DNA from: Acetomicrobium hydrogeniformans
GTDB lineage: Bacteria > Synergistota > Synergistia > Synergistales > JAFGMB01
Assembly: GCA_016841745.1 (NCBI GenBank)
Contig: JAENYO010000001.1
Location: forward strand, 524,507-588,506
DNA length: 64,000 bases
Reading direction: 5' to 3'
Under the pieces are notes generated by a model. That model worked only from the letters and a program-made list of their open reading frames with translations. It was not told where the DNA came from and ran no database searches. The first letter of the stretch is position 1. The number at the start of each line of letters is the position of its first letter. Positions 51,915 through 60,481 of this stretch are shown one piece after another. Both the position numbers and the translations under genes were made by a program.

Positions 51915-52589
51915 TCAGTCTTCAGATTCTCTGAAGATCTTTGGGTCCACCTTGGCCAGGCCCATTTTCCATGCAAGTATGGCAGCCTGGGTCCTGTCCT
52001 GGATGCCCAGTTTTCGCATTACGTGGCTCAGATGGTTTTTAACCGTCTTATCGGAAAGGATCATTTTTTCGGATATCTCTGTATTGTTAAGACCCTGGGA
52101 TAACCAGTAAAGGGACTCCTTCTCCCTCAGGGTAAGATCTTTGAAAAGATCTTTTTTATCTTCGCCTTTTTTCATGGGAGAAAGCAGTTTCTGGGCGATA
52201 CCCGGATCTACATAGGGGAACCCCTTACCAACAGAACGGACAGCAGCAAGGACTTCGGTAAAGCCTGATGTCTTGAGAACATAGCCACTCACTCCAGCCT
52301 GGGAAAGCTGTGCAATATGTTCCTCGTCATCGAAGGCAGTTATGGCTATGCACTTGAGGTTTATTCCCCTTTTATTAAGTTCGTTAACCAGTTCGGTACC
52401 TCCCATAATGGGCATATGAACATCCAGAAGGAGAATATCCGGTTTTTTCTCTTCTACCACCACAAGAGCTTCTTCTCCATTATCAGCCCTTCCTACTACT
52501 TCAACGTCAGGTTCAAGATTAAGGAGTCTTTCAAGTCCATCTCGAAAAAGTTTATGGTCATCTGCAAGAACTATTCGGTATACGCTCAA
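51915..52589 (-). CDS. NarL/LuxR-type response regulator
   Basis: A 224-residue two-component regulator. The receiver has VLADDHKLFRDGL and the phosphorylation site in PDILLLDVHMPIMGG. The C-terminal LuxR helix-turn-helix shows LTLREKESLYWLSQGLNNTEISEKM and SDKTVKNHLSHVMRKLGIQ. Its start overlaps the kinase stop (ATGA), so the two are coupled. It ends 80 bp before the MBL-rhodanese gene, which it may control. Confidence 0.93.
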   Translation of the reverse strand: MSVYRIVLADDHKLFRDGLERLLNLEPDVEVVGRADNGEEALVVVEEKKPDILLLDVHMPIMGGTELVNELNKRGINLKCIAITAFDDEEHIAQLSQAGVSGYVLKTSGFTEVLAAVRSVGKGFPYVDPGIAQKLLSPMKKGEDKKDLFKDLTLREKESLYWLSQGLNNTEISEKMILSDKTVKNHLSHVMRKLGIQDRTQAAILAWKMGLAKVDPKIFRESED

Positions 52590-53791
52590 AACAAATCCGC
52601 CTCCGATACTGGGATCTCGAGTGATATATGGGTACCCTTGCCAGGGGAACTTTCGATCTTGATGGACCCTCCGGCGATACGGGTCCTTTCCTCCATGTTC
52701 ATAAGTCCGAAGGACCCCCTCTCTTTGGCCTGTCTGATCGCTTCTTCAACTTCGAATCCGGCCCCATCATCTATGATCCTGGCATGTAATGTTTTTCTTC
52801 CGCCATTCAGGAAGATCTGCACCTTCCTTGCTTTTCCCTTCTGAACAGCATTCATAACTGCCTGATGGACTATCTTGAAAATATTGGAGCGCTGAGGAAG
52901 GGATAAAACCGAAAAATCCCCTTTACTGTTCAGGACTACCTCTGTATCAGAAATTATCCTTATCTGATCTATGAAACGTTTCAGGGCAAGGTCAAGACCA
53001 TATTCAAGCCCCTTGGGGTTCAGACGGAGAAGGAAGGATCTTGTATCCCATAGGGCTTCCCTCACCTGATCTGTGATCTGGTGAAGTTCTTCAAGAGCCT
53101 TTTCAATATCTCCCGACTTTATCATCCTCTCAACAAGTTCTACCAGAAGAACAGCACTGGCCAGTTTCTGAGCAGGACCATCATGAAGATCCCGGGCAAG
53201 ACTCATGGACTCCCTCTCTGCTATCCTGTAGGCATTCACAAGGGACTGGACATCCGTTCCCGAAGAAGTGTCCAGCTCTTCCATATCCGCCCCCATTACC
53301 CTGAGAGCAAGACGGAATTTGTTCGCCATCTCAACACTTGCAGACATTAGTTTCTGTATTCTATCAACTTCGCTGGAAAGGATGCCTTCCTGTTCTTCCA
53401 GATCTTTTTTTCGCTCTTCAAAGGTAGTGAGCATTTTAAGAAGATGGGCGCCCCTGTTGTAATCATCGGTCCCGATCTCCGTACTGGATGAAAGGCTTGT
53501 ATCAAGGAGACTCGCACGGAATTTTTCATATTCCTTCCTGGCCTGCTCCGTCACAGCGTCCAGATCTTCGATTTCCTGATTTACCCTGGAAAGCTCATTC
53601 TGGGTTTCGGGAAATCTGTCCAGTTCGTCCTGACGAATGTAGGAAATATTATCTATGCTGTATTCGATGAATTTGTTGACCTTTTCTCGTATATAATGCA
53701 GTCCCGAAGATTCTTCCTTCGCCAAAGCCATCCCTCCCTGGATAAGATCGCTGCTCATGGATTCATGTTTTCGGCGAAAATTGCAGATCAT
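52586..53791 (-). CDS. Sensor histidine kinase (DegS-like, cytoplasmic)
   Basis: A 401-residue HisKA_3-type kinase with the phosphoacceptor motif SLARDLHDGPAQKLASAV and ATPase-domain motifs DDGAGFEVEEAI and GSFGLMNMEERTRIAGG. There is no membrane segment; the N-terminal ~180 residues are a long coiled coil, as in DegS. It therefore senses a cytoplasmic signal or partner. The start is uncertain; ATG at 53791 is the longest and has only AAAGAA upstream. Confidence 0.9.
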   Translation of the reverse strand: MICNFRRKHESMSSDLIQGGMALAKEESSGLHYIREKVNKFIEYSIDNISYIRQDELDRFPETQNELSRVNQEIEDLDAVTEQARKEYEKFRASLLDTSLSSSTEIGTDDYNRGAHLLKMLTTFEERKKDLEEQEGILSSEVDRIQKLMSASVEMANKFRLALRVMGADMEELDTSSGTDVQSLVNAYRIAERESMSLARDLHDGPAQKLASAVLLVELVERMIKSGDIEKALEELHQITDQVREALWDTRSFLLRLNPKGLEYGLDLALKRFIDQIRIISDTEVVLNSKGDFSVLSLPQRSNIFKIVHQAVMNAVQKGKARKVQIFLNGGRKTLHARIIDDGAGFEVEEAIRQAKERGSFGLMNMEERTRIAGGSIKIESSPGKGTHISLEIPVSEADLF

Positions 53792-53948
53792 TCATTTCTT
53801 TAATTTAAGCCAGAATTATTGCTATTGACAATACCTGATTTGGACTTTCATCATAATTTTAACATCTACAGAACGTTTTAGCTGAAAGAAACGTTAATGG
53901 TCACATTTTCGTGTTATATTAGCTGCATTTGGGAGGTGGATCATACTT

Positions 53949-55112
53949 ATGATGCTCTTTGCACTTATGCTTGGCTGGGCTGTTCTTTACTCCGACAGGA
54001 CCTGCCTTTATCCTTTACTTTCCGTGATAGCAAAAGACCTTTCTCTCACCTCGGCCCAGGCCGGTTCCCTTACCAGCGCCTATTTCCTTACCTACGTCAT
54101 CATGCAGATCCCTGCCGGACTTGCCGGGGACAGATGGGGACTGAAAAAGGTTATGATGTCGATGTTCGTGATAGCAGGATTTGGAATGCTCGGACTGGGT
54201 ACTCTGGGAAACTCATATTATCTTCTCCTTCTTTTCTCTGCCCTTTCCGGTATGGGAGCAGGAGCATACTACCCCACCTGTTTCGGCACCCTCTTTCAGG
54301 TGGTTTCCCCGTCAAAAAGGGCATTCAGCGCTGCTACCATAGGAATAGGAATGGCCCTGGGAATGCTTATAGGAATGACCATGAGCGGCCCCATATACAA
54401 TAGCCTGGGCTCATACAAGGCACCATTTCTCATACTCACTATTCCTACATTACTTATGGTAGTCATCTTCTATAAAATGCTTCCATCCATCAAGGACCCC
54501 AACACACCAAACCTTGGAGACTACCTTGCCCTTTTCAGGGATATGGACCTCTGGAAGATAAACTTCGCCACCTTCACATCACTTTACGGATTCTGGGTAG
54601 CCATGACATGGGGACCCACATTCCTTAAAGTCGAAAGGGGACTCAGCCTTTCCCAGGCCGGACTCTTCACAGGACTTCTGGCAATAACTGCCATCCCTGC
54701 CGGACTCTTGTGGGGACGGCTATCTGACAGGACGAACAGAAAAATAGTGACAATCCTGGTATTCCCTCTTTCAGCGATCATGATCTTCATCCTTTCAAGG
54801 GTAACTTCCTTTCCAGGCATTATAATTACCCTGATGATATACGGGATGCTCAGCAACTCTGCCATAATCCCGGTAATGATGGCCTGGATGGGAGATATCG
54901 TCAGCATAAGATACCCGGGTAAGATGGGCGCAGCATCCGGCTTTTTCAACTGCACCGTAATGACCTCCGCCATAATTGCACCCATAATCTCGGGATATCT
55001 CAGAGACATTACAAATTCTCTGGTTCCCGCATTCTGGGCTGCAAGCGTTATAATTGTCGCCGGAACACTGGTGACCATTATTACACCCCTCCCTCGAAAA
55101 ACGGGGAAATGA
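53949..55112 (+). CDS. MFS transporter
   Basis: A 387-residue 12-segment major facilitator. The first half has SDRTCLYPLLSVIAKDL and the loop 2-3 motif PAGLAGDRWGLKKVMM, with GMGAGAYYPTCFG in segment 4-5. These fit the anion/organic acid or nitrate-nitrite-like branches of MFS, but substrate is not clear. TGGGAGG lies about 12 nt before the ATG. It is followed 34 bp later by gpsA. Confidence 0.9.
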   Translation: MMLFALMLGWAVLYSDRTCLYPLLSVIAKDLSLTSAQAGSLTSAYFLTYVIMQIPAGLAGDRWGLKKVMMSMFVIAGFGMLGLGTLGNSYYLLLLFSALSGMGAGAYYPTCFGTLFQVVSPSKRAFSAATIGIGMALGMLIGMTMSGPIYNSLGSYKAPFLILTIPTLLMVVIFYKMLPSIKDPNTPNLGDYLALFRDMDLWKINFATFTSLYGFWVAMTWGPTFLKVERGLSLSQAGLFTGLLAITAIPAGLLWGRLSDRTNRKIVTILVFPLSAIMIFILSRVTSFPGIIITLMIYGMLSNSAIIPVMMAWMGDIVSIRYPGKMGAASGFFNCTVMTSAIIAPIISGYLRDITNSLVPAFWAASVIIVAGTLVTIITPLPRKTGK

Positions 55113-55146
55113 ACTCTTATAAAAAACACTCGAAAGGAAGGTAAAA

Positions 55147-56163
55147 ATGGCAAAACTAAGCATATTCGGAGCAGGAAGCTGGGGTACCGCCCTTGCTGAC
55201 ACTGCTGCAAGGAACGGCCACGATGTCCTTTTGTGGAGCATCGAAGAAGAGAACGTAAAGACTATCAACGAATCCGGTTTCAATCCCGGTTATCTTAACA
55301 ATCATCCCCTCGAAAAGGGGATTAGGGCTACTACCGATCTTACAGAAGCGGCCCATCATTCCGAAAACTGGCTTTTCGTAGTACCTACACAGGCCGTAAG
55401 GGAGGTAATCAGCGAACTCAAGACAAGGCAGCTTAAACCCCTTCATCTGTGTAATGCCGCCAAGGGCTTCGAGATATCCACCATGTCCAGGATCAGCGAG
55501 ATAGCAGCAGAAATCATGCCAGAAGTACCCTTTTCAGTTATTTCAGGACCCAGTCATGCAGAAGAGGTCATACAGAGAATGCCCACCGCAGTCGTCGTTG
55601 CTTCCGAGATAGAAAAGGAAGCTCTGCACTGGCAGGAACTCATGAATGGCCCCGTCTTCAGGGTTTACACCGGCCACGATGTGGCAGGTGTGGAAGTCGG
55701 AGCGGCAGTAAAGAACGTCATAGCAGTCGCTTCGGGTATGGCACACGCCATGGAGCTCGGAGATAACACAACCGCTGCCCTTGTAAGCAGAGGCCTAGCT
55801 GAGATCATGCGTCTAGGGGCGAAGATGGGAGCCCATCCCCTCACTCTCGCCGGACTGGCAGGAGTGGGGGATCTTGTGGTCACATGTTACAGCTTCCATT
55901 CCAGGAATTTCCGCCTTGGTATGGCTCTTGGAAAGGGAAAGAGTCTTGAAGAGGCAAAGAAGGAACTGGGACAGGTGGCCGAAGGAGCCTACACGGTAAA
56001 GGCTATGGTAAAACTGGCGTCTAAATACAAGGTGGAACTGCCAATAGCTCAGGCGGTCAACTCCATCCTCTACCAGGGTGTCTCTCCAAAGGAGAAGCTC
56101 AAAGAACTGTTGACCCGTGACCCCAAACCCGAATATCCACCAAACATCTACTGGTCAAAGTAA
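55147..56163 (+). CDS. gpsA: Glycerol-3-phosphate dehydrogenase [NAD(P)+]
   Basis: Makes sn-glycerol-3-phosphate for phospholipids from dihydroxyacetone phosphate. The 338-residue protein has the dinucleotide site SIFGAGSWGTALADTAARNGHDV, SGPSHAEEV, the catalytic-lysine region VGAAVKNVIAVASG, and GLAGVGDLVVTCYSFHSRNFRLG. Length and order are those of a standard GpsA. GGAAGG lies upstream of the ATG. Confidence 0.96.
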   Translation: MAKLSIFGAGSWGTALADTAARNGHDVLLWSIEEENVKTINESGFNPGYLNNHPLEKGIRATTDLTEAAHHSENWLFVVPTQAVREVISELKTRQLKPLHLCNAAKGFEISTMSRISEIAAEIMPEVPFSVISGPSHAEEVIQRMPTAVVVASEIEKEALHWQELMNGPVFRVYTGHDVAGVEVGAAVKNVIAVASGMAHAMELGDNTTAALVSRGLAEIMRLGAKMGAHPLTLAGLAGVGDLVVTCYSFHSRNFRLGMALGKGKSLEEAKKELGQVAEGAYTVKAMVKLASKYKVELPIAQAVNSILYQGVSPKEKLKELLTRDPKPEYPPNIYWSK

Positions 56164-56175
56164 TAACACAGCTTT

Positions 56176-56446
56176 CACCGCAAAGACGCAAAGGCCGCAA
56201 AGGAACCCGATATAATTGGCAATACTGGGCAAAATTAAAGATCTATTTTGCCCGAGAAAAACCATAAACCATTGAAAACCTTGAATAACAGAAACATTAA
56301 AGCACTAAGAAAAGAGTTTCTGTTTTCCTCACACAAAATAGGGTCTGATTTTGTGTAGCATCTTTTTACAGCAAAGATGTTCAGGTTTCCCTGTTTTCTC
56401 AGGGTGCTTTGCGTCTCATATGATTAACAAGCACTGTCTTCGCGGT
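56176..56446. mobile_element. Inverted-repeat element R3 (diverged)
   Basis: The left arm CACCGCAAAGACGCAAAGGCCGCAAAGGAACCC (start 56176) is intact. The right arm (GTGCTTTGCGTCT ... CTTCGCGGT, about 56404-56446) is broken by a short insertion of about 21 bp. Inside are hairpins GGGCAAAAT...ATTTTGCCC and ACACAAAAT...ATTTTGTGT in place of those of R1. It lies 32 bp before the GxxExxY gene. Confidence 0.65.
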
Positions 56447-56478
56447 AAATCGATTGTCTTTATAGAAAGGAAATCATT

Positions 56479-56865
56479 TTGGAAAATCTTGGAGAAAATC
56501 CAATAAGTAGAATTATCGTAGATTCAGCTTTTAAAGTTCATTCATCATTAGGTCCGGGACTATTCGAGGGAGTATATGAAACCTGTTTGAAACATGAACT
56601 TAAAAAACAGAAGCTGAAAGTAGAGTCCCAAGTTCAATGCCCGGTTTTTTATGAAGGTGAAAAAATAGAGTTGGGTTATCGACTTGACCTCCTGGTAGAA
56701 GATAAGGTTATTGTTGAATTAAAATGTGTTGAAACGATCTTACCAATACATGAAGCACAATTGCTGACTTATCTTAAGTTGTGTGATAAAAAGCTCGGTT
56801 TATTACTTAATTTCAACGTAGTGCTATTTAAGAACGGTATCAAACGAATGGTGAATAAGTTATAA
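56479..56865 (+). CDS. GxxExxY protein (PD-(D/E)XK-like)
   Basis: A 128-residue protein of the GxxExxY family, a probable PD-(D/E)XK-fold nuclease-like domain. The name motif is GLFEGVY (residues about 27-33), and the acidic-lysine core appears as GYRLDLLVEDKVIVELK (Asp...Glu-x-Lys). The C-terminus is YLKLCDKKLGLLLNFN. The TTG start follows AAAGGA at 7 nt. It lies between inverted-repeat elements R3 and R4, each 32-33 bp away. Biological function is not established. Confidence 0.9.
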   Translation: MENLGENPISRIIVDSAFKVHSSLGPGLFEGVYETCLKHELKKQKLKVESQVQCPVFYEGEKIELGYRLDLLVEDKVIVELKCVETILPIHEAQLLTYLKLCDKKLGLLLNFNVVLFKNGIKRMVNKL

Positions 56866-56898
56866 AAAGACAACATGGACTTATGAAAACTTGTATCT

Positions 56899-57144
56899 CA
56901 CCGCAAAGACGCCAAGAACGCTAAGAAAACCGTTAAAAATCTGGCTGTACTGCGCAAAATCAGACTCGATTTTGCACGATTGGACATCAAAACAAAAAAT
57001 GTGTTTTCCCTTGCGGTTCAACAATGTTTTGGATCTCAAGGTTCTATTCGTAAAAAATGGAGTCTCATTTTTTGCAGCTGTTTTATCAGAAAGATTCTTC
57101 TTTTTCTTCAAGCTTTTCTTAGCGGCCTTTGCGTCTTTGCGGTG
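56899..57144. mobile_element. Inverted-repeat element R4
   Basis: A 246 bp element, closely similar to R1: the left arm CACCGCAAAGACGCCAAG (from 56899), the inverse right arm ending TTTGCGGTG at 57144, the inner block CAAAATCAGACTCGATTTTGCACGATTGG, and the AAAAAATGGAGTCTCATTTTTT hairpin. It follows the GxxExxY gene and precedes a ferredoxin gene. Confidence 0.8.
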
Positions 57145-57228
57145 AGACAGCTTCTAACCTGTTTGCCCTGGAAATGGAAAATAAAGTATAATCAATGTGT
57201 TAGAGATATTTCAGAGGAGGGATCTTTT

Positions 57229-57405
57229 ATGGCAAAAGCTGTTGTAGACAAGGATGTATGTGTAGGCTGCGAAGCCTGCGTAGGAGTGTGTCCAGTAGAA
57301 GCGATCTCAATGATCGATGGCAAAGCCGAAGTAGAACCCGATAAATGCATTGAGTGTGGAAGCTGTGTACCCGTATGTCCCGTTGAGGCTATCACCCAGG
57401 ATTAA
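57229..57405 (+). CDS. 2[4Fe-4S] ferredoxin
   Basis: An electron-transfer protein of 58 residues with two clusters, CVGCEACVGVCP and CIECGSCVPVCP, matching classic clostridial ferredoxins. GAGGAGGG lies 7 nt before the ATG at 57229. It is the likely acceptor for 2-oxo acid:ferredoxin oxidoreductases used in amino acid fermentation. A strong bidirectional terminator follows. Confidence 0.95.
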   Translation: MAKAVVDKDVCVGCEACVGVCPVEAISMIDGKAEVEPDKCIECGSCVPVCPVEAITQD

Positions 57406-57440
57406 CAAATCCAGATTTCAACAGAACATATCCATTCATT

Positions 57441-57487
57441 ATAAATAACAAAGCAGGGACTTCACTGTTCCCTGCTTTGTTATTTAT
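57441..57487. terminator. Perfect 19 bp bidirectional terminator
   Basis: ATAAATAACAAAGCAGGGA pairs perfectly with TCCCTGCTTTGTTATTTAT across a 9 nt loop. It ends the ferredoxin transcript. Confidence 0.85.
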
Positions 57488-57619
57488 AATGCTGAAAAGA
57501 AGGATCATGTTCAACCTCTTCTGTTGCTGTATACTGGAGAAAGTTGGGTTATCATACAACTGGAAGATTTTGATCCCCTTCGATAAATGGACTTCTCTAA
57601 AATGTTTAAGGAGATATTG

Positions 57620-59521
57620 ATGATAAAGGCGAAACACCTGTTAACTGCAAAATTTCTTCTTGATATTTTCCTCGGGTTGACAGCATCTTTCCTTGCTTTC
57701 TGGCTAAGGCTCGGTGGTGATCTTTCTGTTTTCCAGGAATCCATGCGGATATATCTGCTGGTCTCCCTACCCTTGAAAGCGATCCTTATGAACCAGTTCC
57801 GGGTAAACAAACAGTTCTGGCGTTATTCAAGCATTCAGGACCTGATGGGTATTATGAAATTATGCGGTATCTTTATCCTTTTTCAGTCAACTCTCATATT
57901 CCTAATGCACACCTTTATAAGGATACCAAGATCCGTACCCACCATAGATGGCCTTCTAACCCTGTTTTTTATGGGTTTCGCCAGACTTGCCTGGCGCCTT
58001 TACCATGAAAAGACAGGACTGTCTCCCTTTCCCCGCATCACGAGGAGAGTACTCGTCGTAGGAGCAGGTGAAGCCGGAACAATGATGTCAAAGGAAATGA
58101 TGAAACATCCAGAATCAGGAATGATACCTATTGGATTCCTGGATGATGACAGCACTAAACATCACATCAACATTCTGGGACTTCCAATTTTTGGAGAGCT
58201 AACCATCCTCCCCCAGGTAGTTAAAGATGAAGATGTATCAGAGGTCCTTATAGCAATGCCTTCGGTACCGGGAGAGGTAACAAGAAATGTTATGGACCTT
58301 GCAAGAAAGGCCCATGTACCCTTCCGGACCATGCCAGGGCTCCATGAACTGGTATCAGGAAAGGTGACCATATCAAACATACGCAAAGTAGAAGTTGAAG
58401 ACCTGCTCCGGCGGGAACCTGTGGATCTTCACCTTGAAGAAATAGCAGATTATCTGGATAACAAGACCATCCTGATCACCGGAGCCGGAGGATCCATAGG
58501 CTCGGAACTTGTCCGCCAGGTACTGAAGTTCAATCCCCGACTGGTAGTACTCCTCGGCAGAGGGGAGAACAGCCTTTTCCAGGTTGAGAACCAGCTGAAA
58601 CGGGATTATCACAAAGCTGACTACAAGGTAGTGATCAGCGACGTACGACTCATGGACAAGACCCGCAGGGTCTTTCAATCCTATCGTCCTCAGGTTGTCT
58701 TTCACGCCGCCGCCCATAAACATGTACCACTAATGGAAAATAATCCCGATGAAGCTATATTCAATAATATAGGCGGGACAAATAACCTTGTTCAATGTGC
58801 CCTGGAATCTGGAGTTGAGCGTTTCGTAAATATATCCACAGATAAGGCTGTGAACCCTTCATCCATAATGGGCGCTTCAAAAAGGGTTGCCGAAATGGTT
58901 GTCCGCCGGGGAGCAGAAAGGGCATCTGCAGGACAGGCCTTTATTTCCGTGAGGTTCGGTAATGTTCTTGGAAGTAGAGGAAGCGTTGTACCCATGTTCA
59001 AGGAACAGATCCAGAGGGGTGGACCCGTTACCGTAACCCATCCTGAAATGCAGCGATACTTCATGACCATTCCCGAAGCGGTACAGCTTGTCCTTCAGGC
59101 AGGAGGAATGAACGGGAACGGTACTGTCTATGTCCTTGACATGGGTAAGCCCATAAAGATCCTGGACCTGGCAAAGGACCTGATCAGGCTTTCAGGCTTT
59201 GAGCCCTCTGTTGATATAGATATAGTTTACTCCGGCATACGCCCGGGTGAAAAACTTTTTGAAGAACTCCTCACAGCTGAGGAAGGCACCCTTGCCACGA
59301 AACATGACAAGATATTTTTCGCAAAAAACCCAAATCTGCCAGACCATCTGGAAGACCATCTGGAAGACCTTTTTGCATCCGCCCATAGAGGAGATAGAGC
59401 AGCTATATACAGGGCTTTTGAAAAACTGGTTCCCCACTGCCGATTCAACTCCACATCAGATATCAGCATGATTCCAAAGGCCACCTCTGCAGGATCAGGA
59501 CCATCCGTGGAGAGATACTGA
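57620..59521 (+). CDS. Membrane UDP-sugar 4,6-dehydratase (WbpM/PglF/CapD-like)
   Basis: Makes an activated 4-keto-6-deoxy sugar, usually from UDP-GlcNAc, at the start of bacillosamine- or fucosamine-type pathways. The 633-residue protein has four N-terminal membrane segments (about residues 10-130), a first Rossmann motif VVGAGEAGTMM and a second VLITGAGGSIGSELVRQ. The STDKAVNPSSIMGASKR block has Met in place of the usual Tyr, giving the S-M-K triad of WbpM-like enzymes. The ATG at 57620 has AAGGAG 6-7 nt upstream. First gene of the polysaccharide cluster, overlapping the next. Confidence 0.93.
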   Translation: MIKAKHLLTAKFLLDIFLGLTASFLAFWLRLGGDLSVFQESMRIYLLVSLPLKAILMNQFRVNKQFWRYSSIQDLMGIMKLCGIFILFQSTLIFLMHTFIRIPRSVPTIDGLLTLFFMGFARLAWRLYHEKTGLSPFPRITRRVLVVGAGEAGTMMSKEMMKHPESGMIPIGFLDDDSTKHHINILGLPIFGELTILPQVVKDEDVSEVLIAMPSVPGEVTRNVMDLARKAHVPFRTMPGLHELVSGKVTISNIRKVEVEDLLRREPVDLHLEEIADYLDNKTILITGAGGSIGSELVRQVLKFNPRLVVLLGRGENSLFQVENQLKRDYHKADYKVVISDVRLMDKTRRVFQSYRPQVVFHAAAHKHVPLMENNPDEAIFNNIGGTNNLVQCALESGVERFVNISTDKAVNPSSIMGASKRVAEMVVRRGAERASAGQAFISVRFGNVLGSRGSVVPMFKEQIQRGGPVTVTHPEMQRYFMTIPEAVQLVLQAGGMNGNGTVYVLDMGKPIKILDLAKDLIRLSGFEPSVDIDIVYSGIRPGEKLFEELLTAEEGTLATKHDKIFFAKNPNLPDHLEDHLEDLFASAHRGDRAAIYRAFEKLVPHCRFNSTSDISMIPKATSAGSGPSVERY

Positions 59522-60480
59522 TGAAGGTCCTGGTTACCGGTGCTAACGGTTTTATCGGAAGGCACGTATGCAACGAACTGGTCTCACGGGGATGGACAGT
59601 AACTGGAACAATACGGAGTAAGGAAACTGCATCACTACTCCCTGCAGAAGTTCTTCCCCTGATGGTGGGAGACATGTATTCAGCCCAGGATTGGCAAAAA
59701 GCCCTTCAGGGAATAACCCATGTCATCCATCTCATAGCACGGACTCACACCCTTGACCTCGAGAGAAACGATTCATATCTGGATTACAAAAGGGTCAATG
59801 TTGATCTGACGGAAAACCTGGCTAAGGCCTGCCTCTCATCCGGGATAAGAAAGTTTCTTTTCATGAGCTCTATAAAGGCTGTGGGAGAAAGATCCACTTC
59901 CCCCCTGGAGGAAAATTTTCCTGCCCTCCCTGAGGATAACTACGGCAAAACAAAGCTTGAAGCGGAAAAATTCCTTATTGAACTCTGTTCCAAAGACCAA
60001 AGGATGGAATACGTTATTATTCGCCCTCCCCTGGTCTTCGGACCGGAGGTAAGGGGTAACTTCCAGAGGCTTCTTAAAATAGCATCCATGGGAATACCGC
60101 TACCACTGGGATCAACGAATAACAGGAGAAGTGTTATTTTTGTAAAAAATCTTGCCCATGCTGCAGTCCATCTGCTTGAAAAATCCGATGCCGGAAATAA
60201 CATCTTTCATATCTCCGATGAACCCGACCTTTCCATAACAGAACTTCTGAAGAAGCTGAGGAAAGGACTTGGGAAACCTGAACTTCTCTTTCCATTTCCA
60301 CCCCCCCTTCTCTTCCTGGCAGCAAAGCTTCTGGGCAAGGGAAGAGAAGCAGAAAAAGTACTTGGTTCTCTCCAGGTATCTTCAGGAAAAGCCAGGGAAT
60401 TATTCGGCTGGACCCCGCCTTTCACACTGGAAGAAGGCTTGGGGGAAACCTGTCGCTGGTTCAAAACAAAGGCAGACTGA
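59521..60480 (+). CDS. NAD-dependent sugar epimerase/dehydratase (extended SDR)
   Basis: A 319-residue extended SDR with the NAD motif VTGANGFIGRHV, the catalytic YGKTKLEAEKFL (Tyr-x3-Lys) and YVIIRPPLVFGP. It would reduce or epimerise the 4-keto sugar made by the neighbouring dehydratase, as WbpV/WbpK-like proteins do. Its start overlaps the previous stop (TGATGA), and the next gene starts 1 nt after its stop. Confidence 0.9.
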   Translation: MKVLVTGANGFIGRHVCNELVSRGWTVTGTIRSKETASLLPAEVLPLMVGDMYSAQDWQKALQGITHVIHLIARTHTLDLERNDSYLDYKRVNVDLTENLAKACLSSGIRKFLFMSSIKAVGERSTSPLEENFPALPEDNYGKTKLEAEKFLIELCSKDQRMEYVIIRPPLVFGPEVRGNFQRLLKIASMGIPLPLGSTNNRRSVIFVKNLAHAAVHLLEKSDAGNNIFHISDEPDLSITELLKKLRKGLGKPELLFPFPPPLLFLAAKLLGKGREAEKVLGSLQVSSGKARELFGWTPPFTLEEGLGETCRWFKTKAD

Positions 60481-60481
60481 A

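Noticed and set aside
45111-57144. The CACCGCAAAG repeats as a CRISPR array
   Set aside because: They are four scattered palindromic elements of 230-270 bp rather than short direct repeats with regular spacers, and no cas gene is present.
60269-60481. Longer upstream start for the WecA-like gene
   Set aside because: It would overlap the epimerase gene by over 200 bp and adds residues that lack the hydrophobic start typical of the family.
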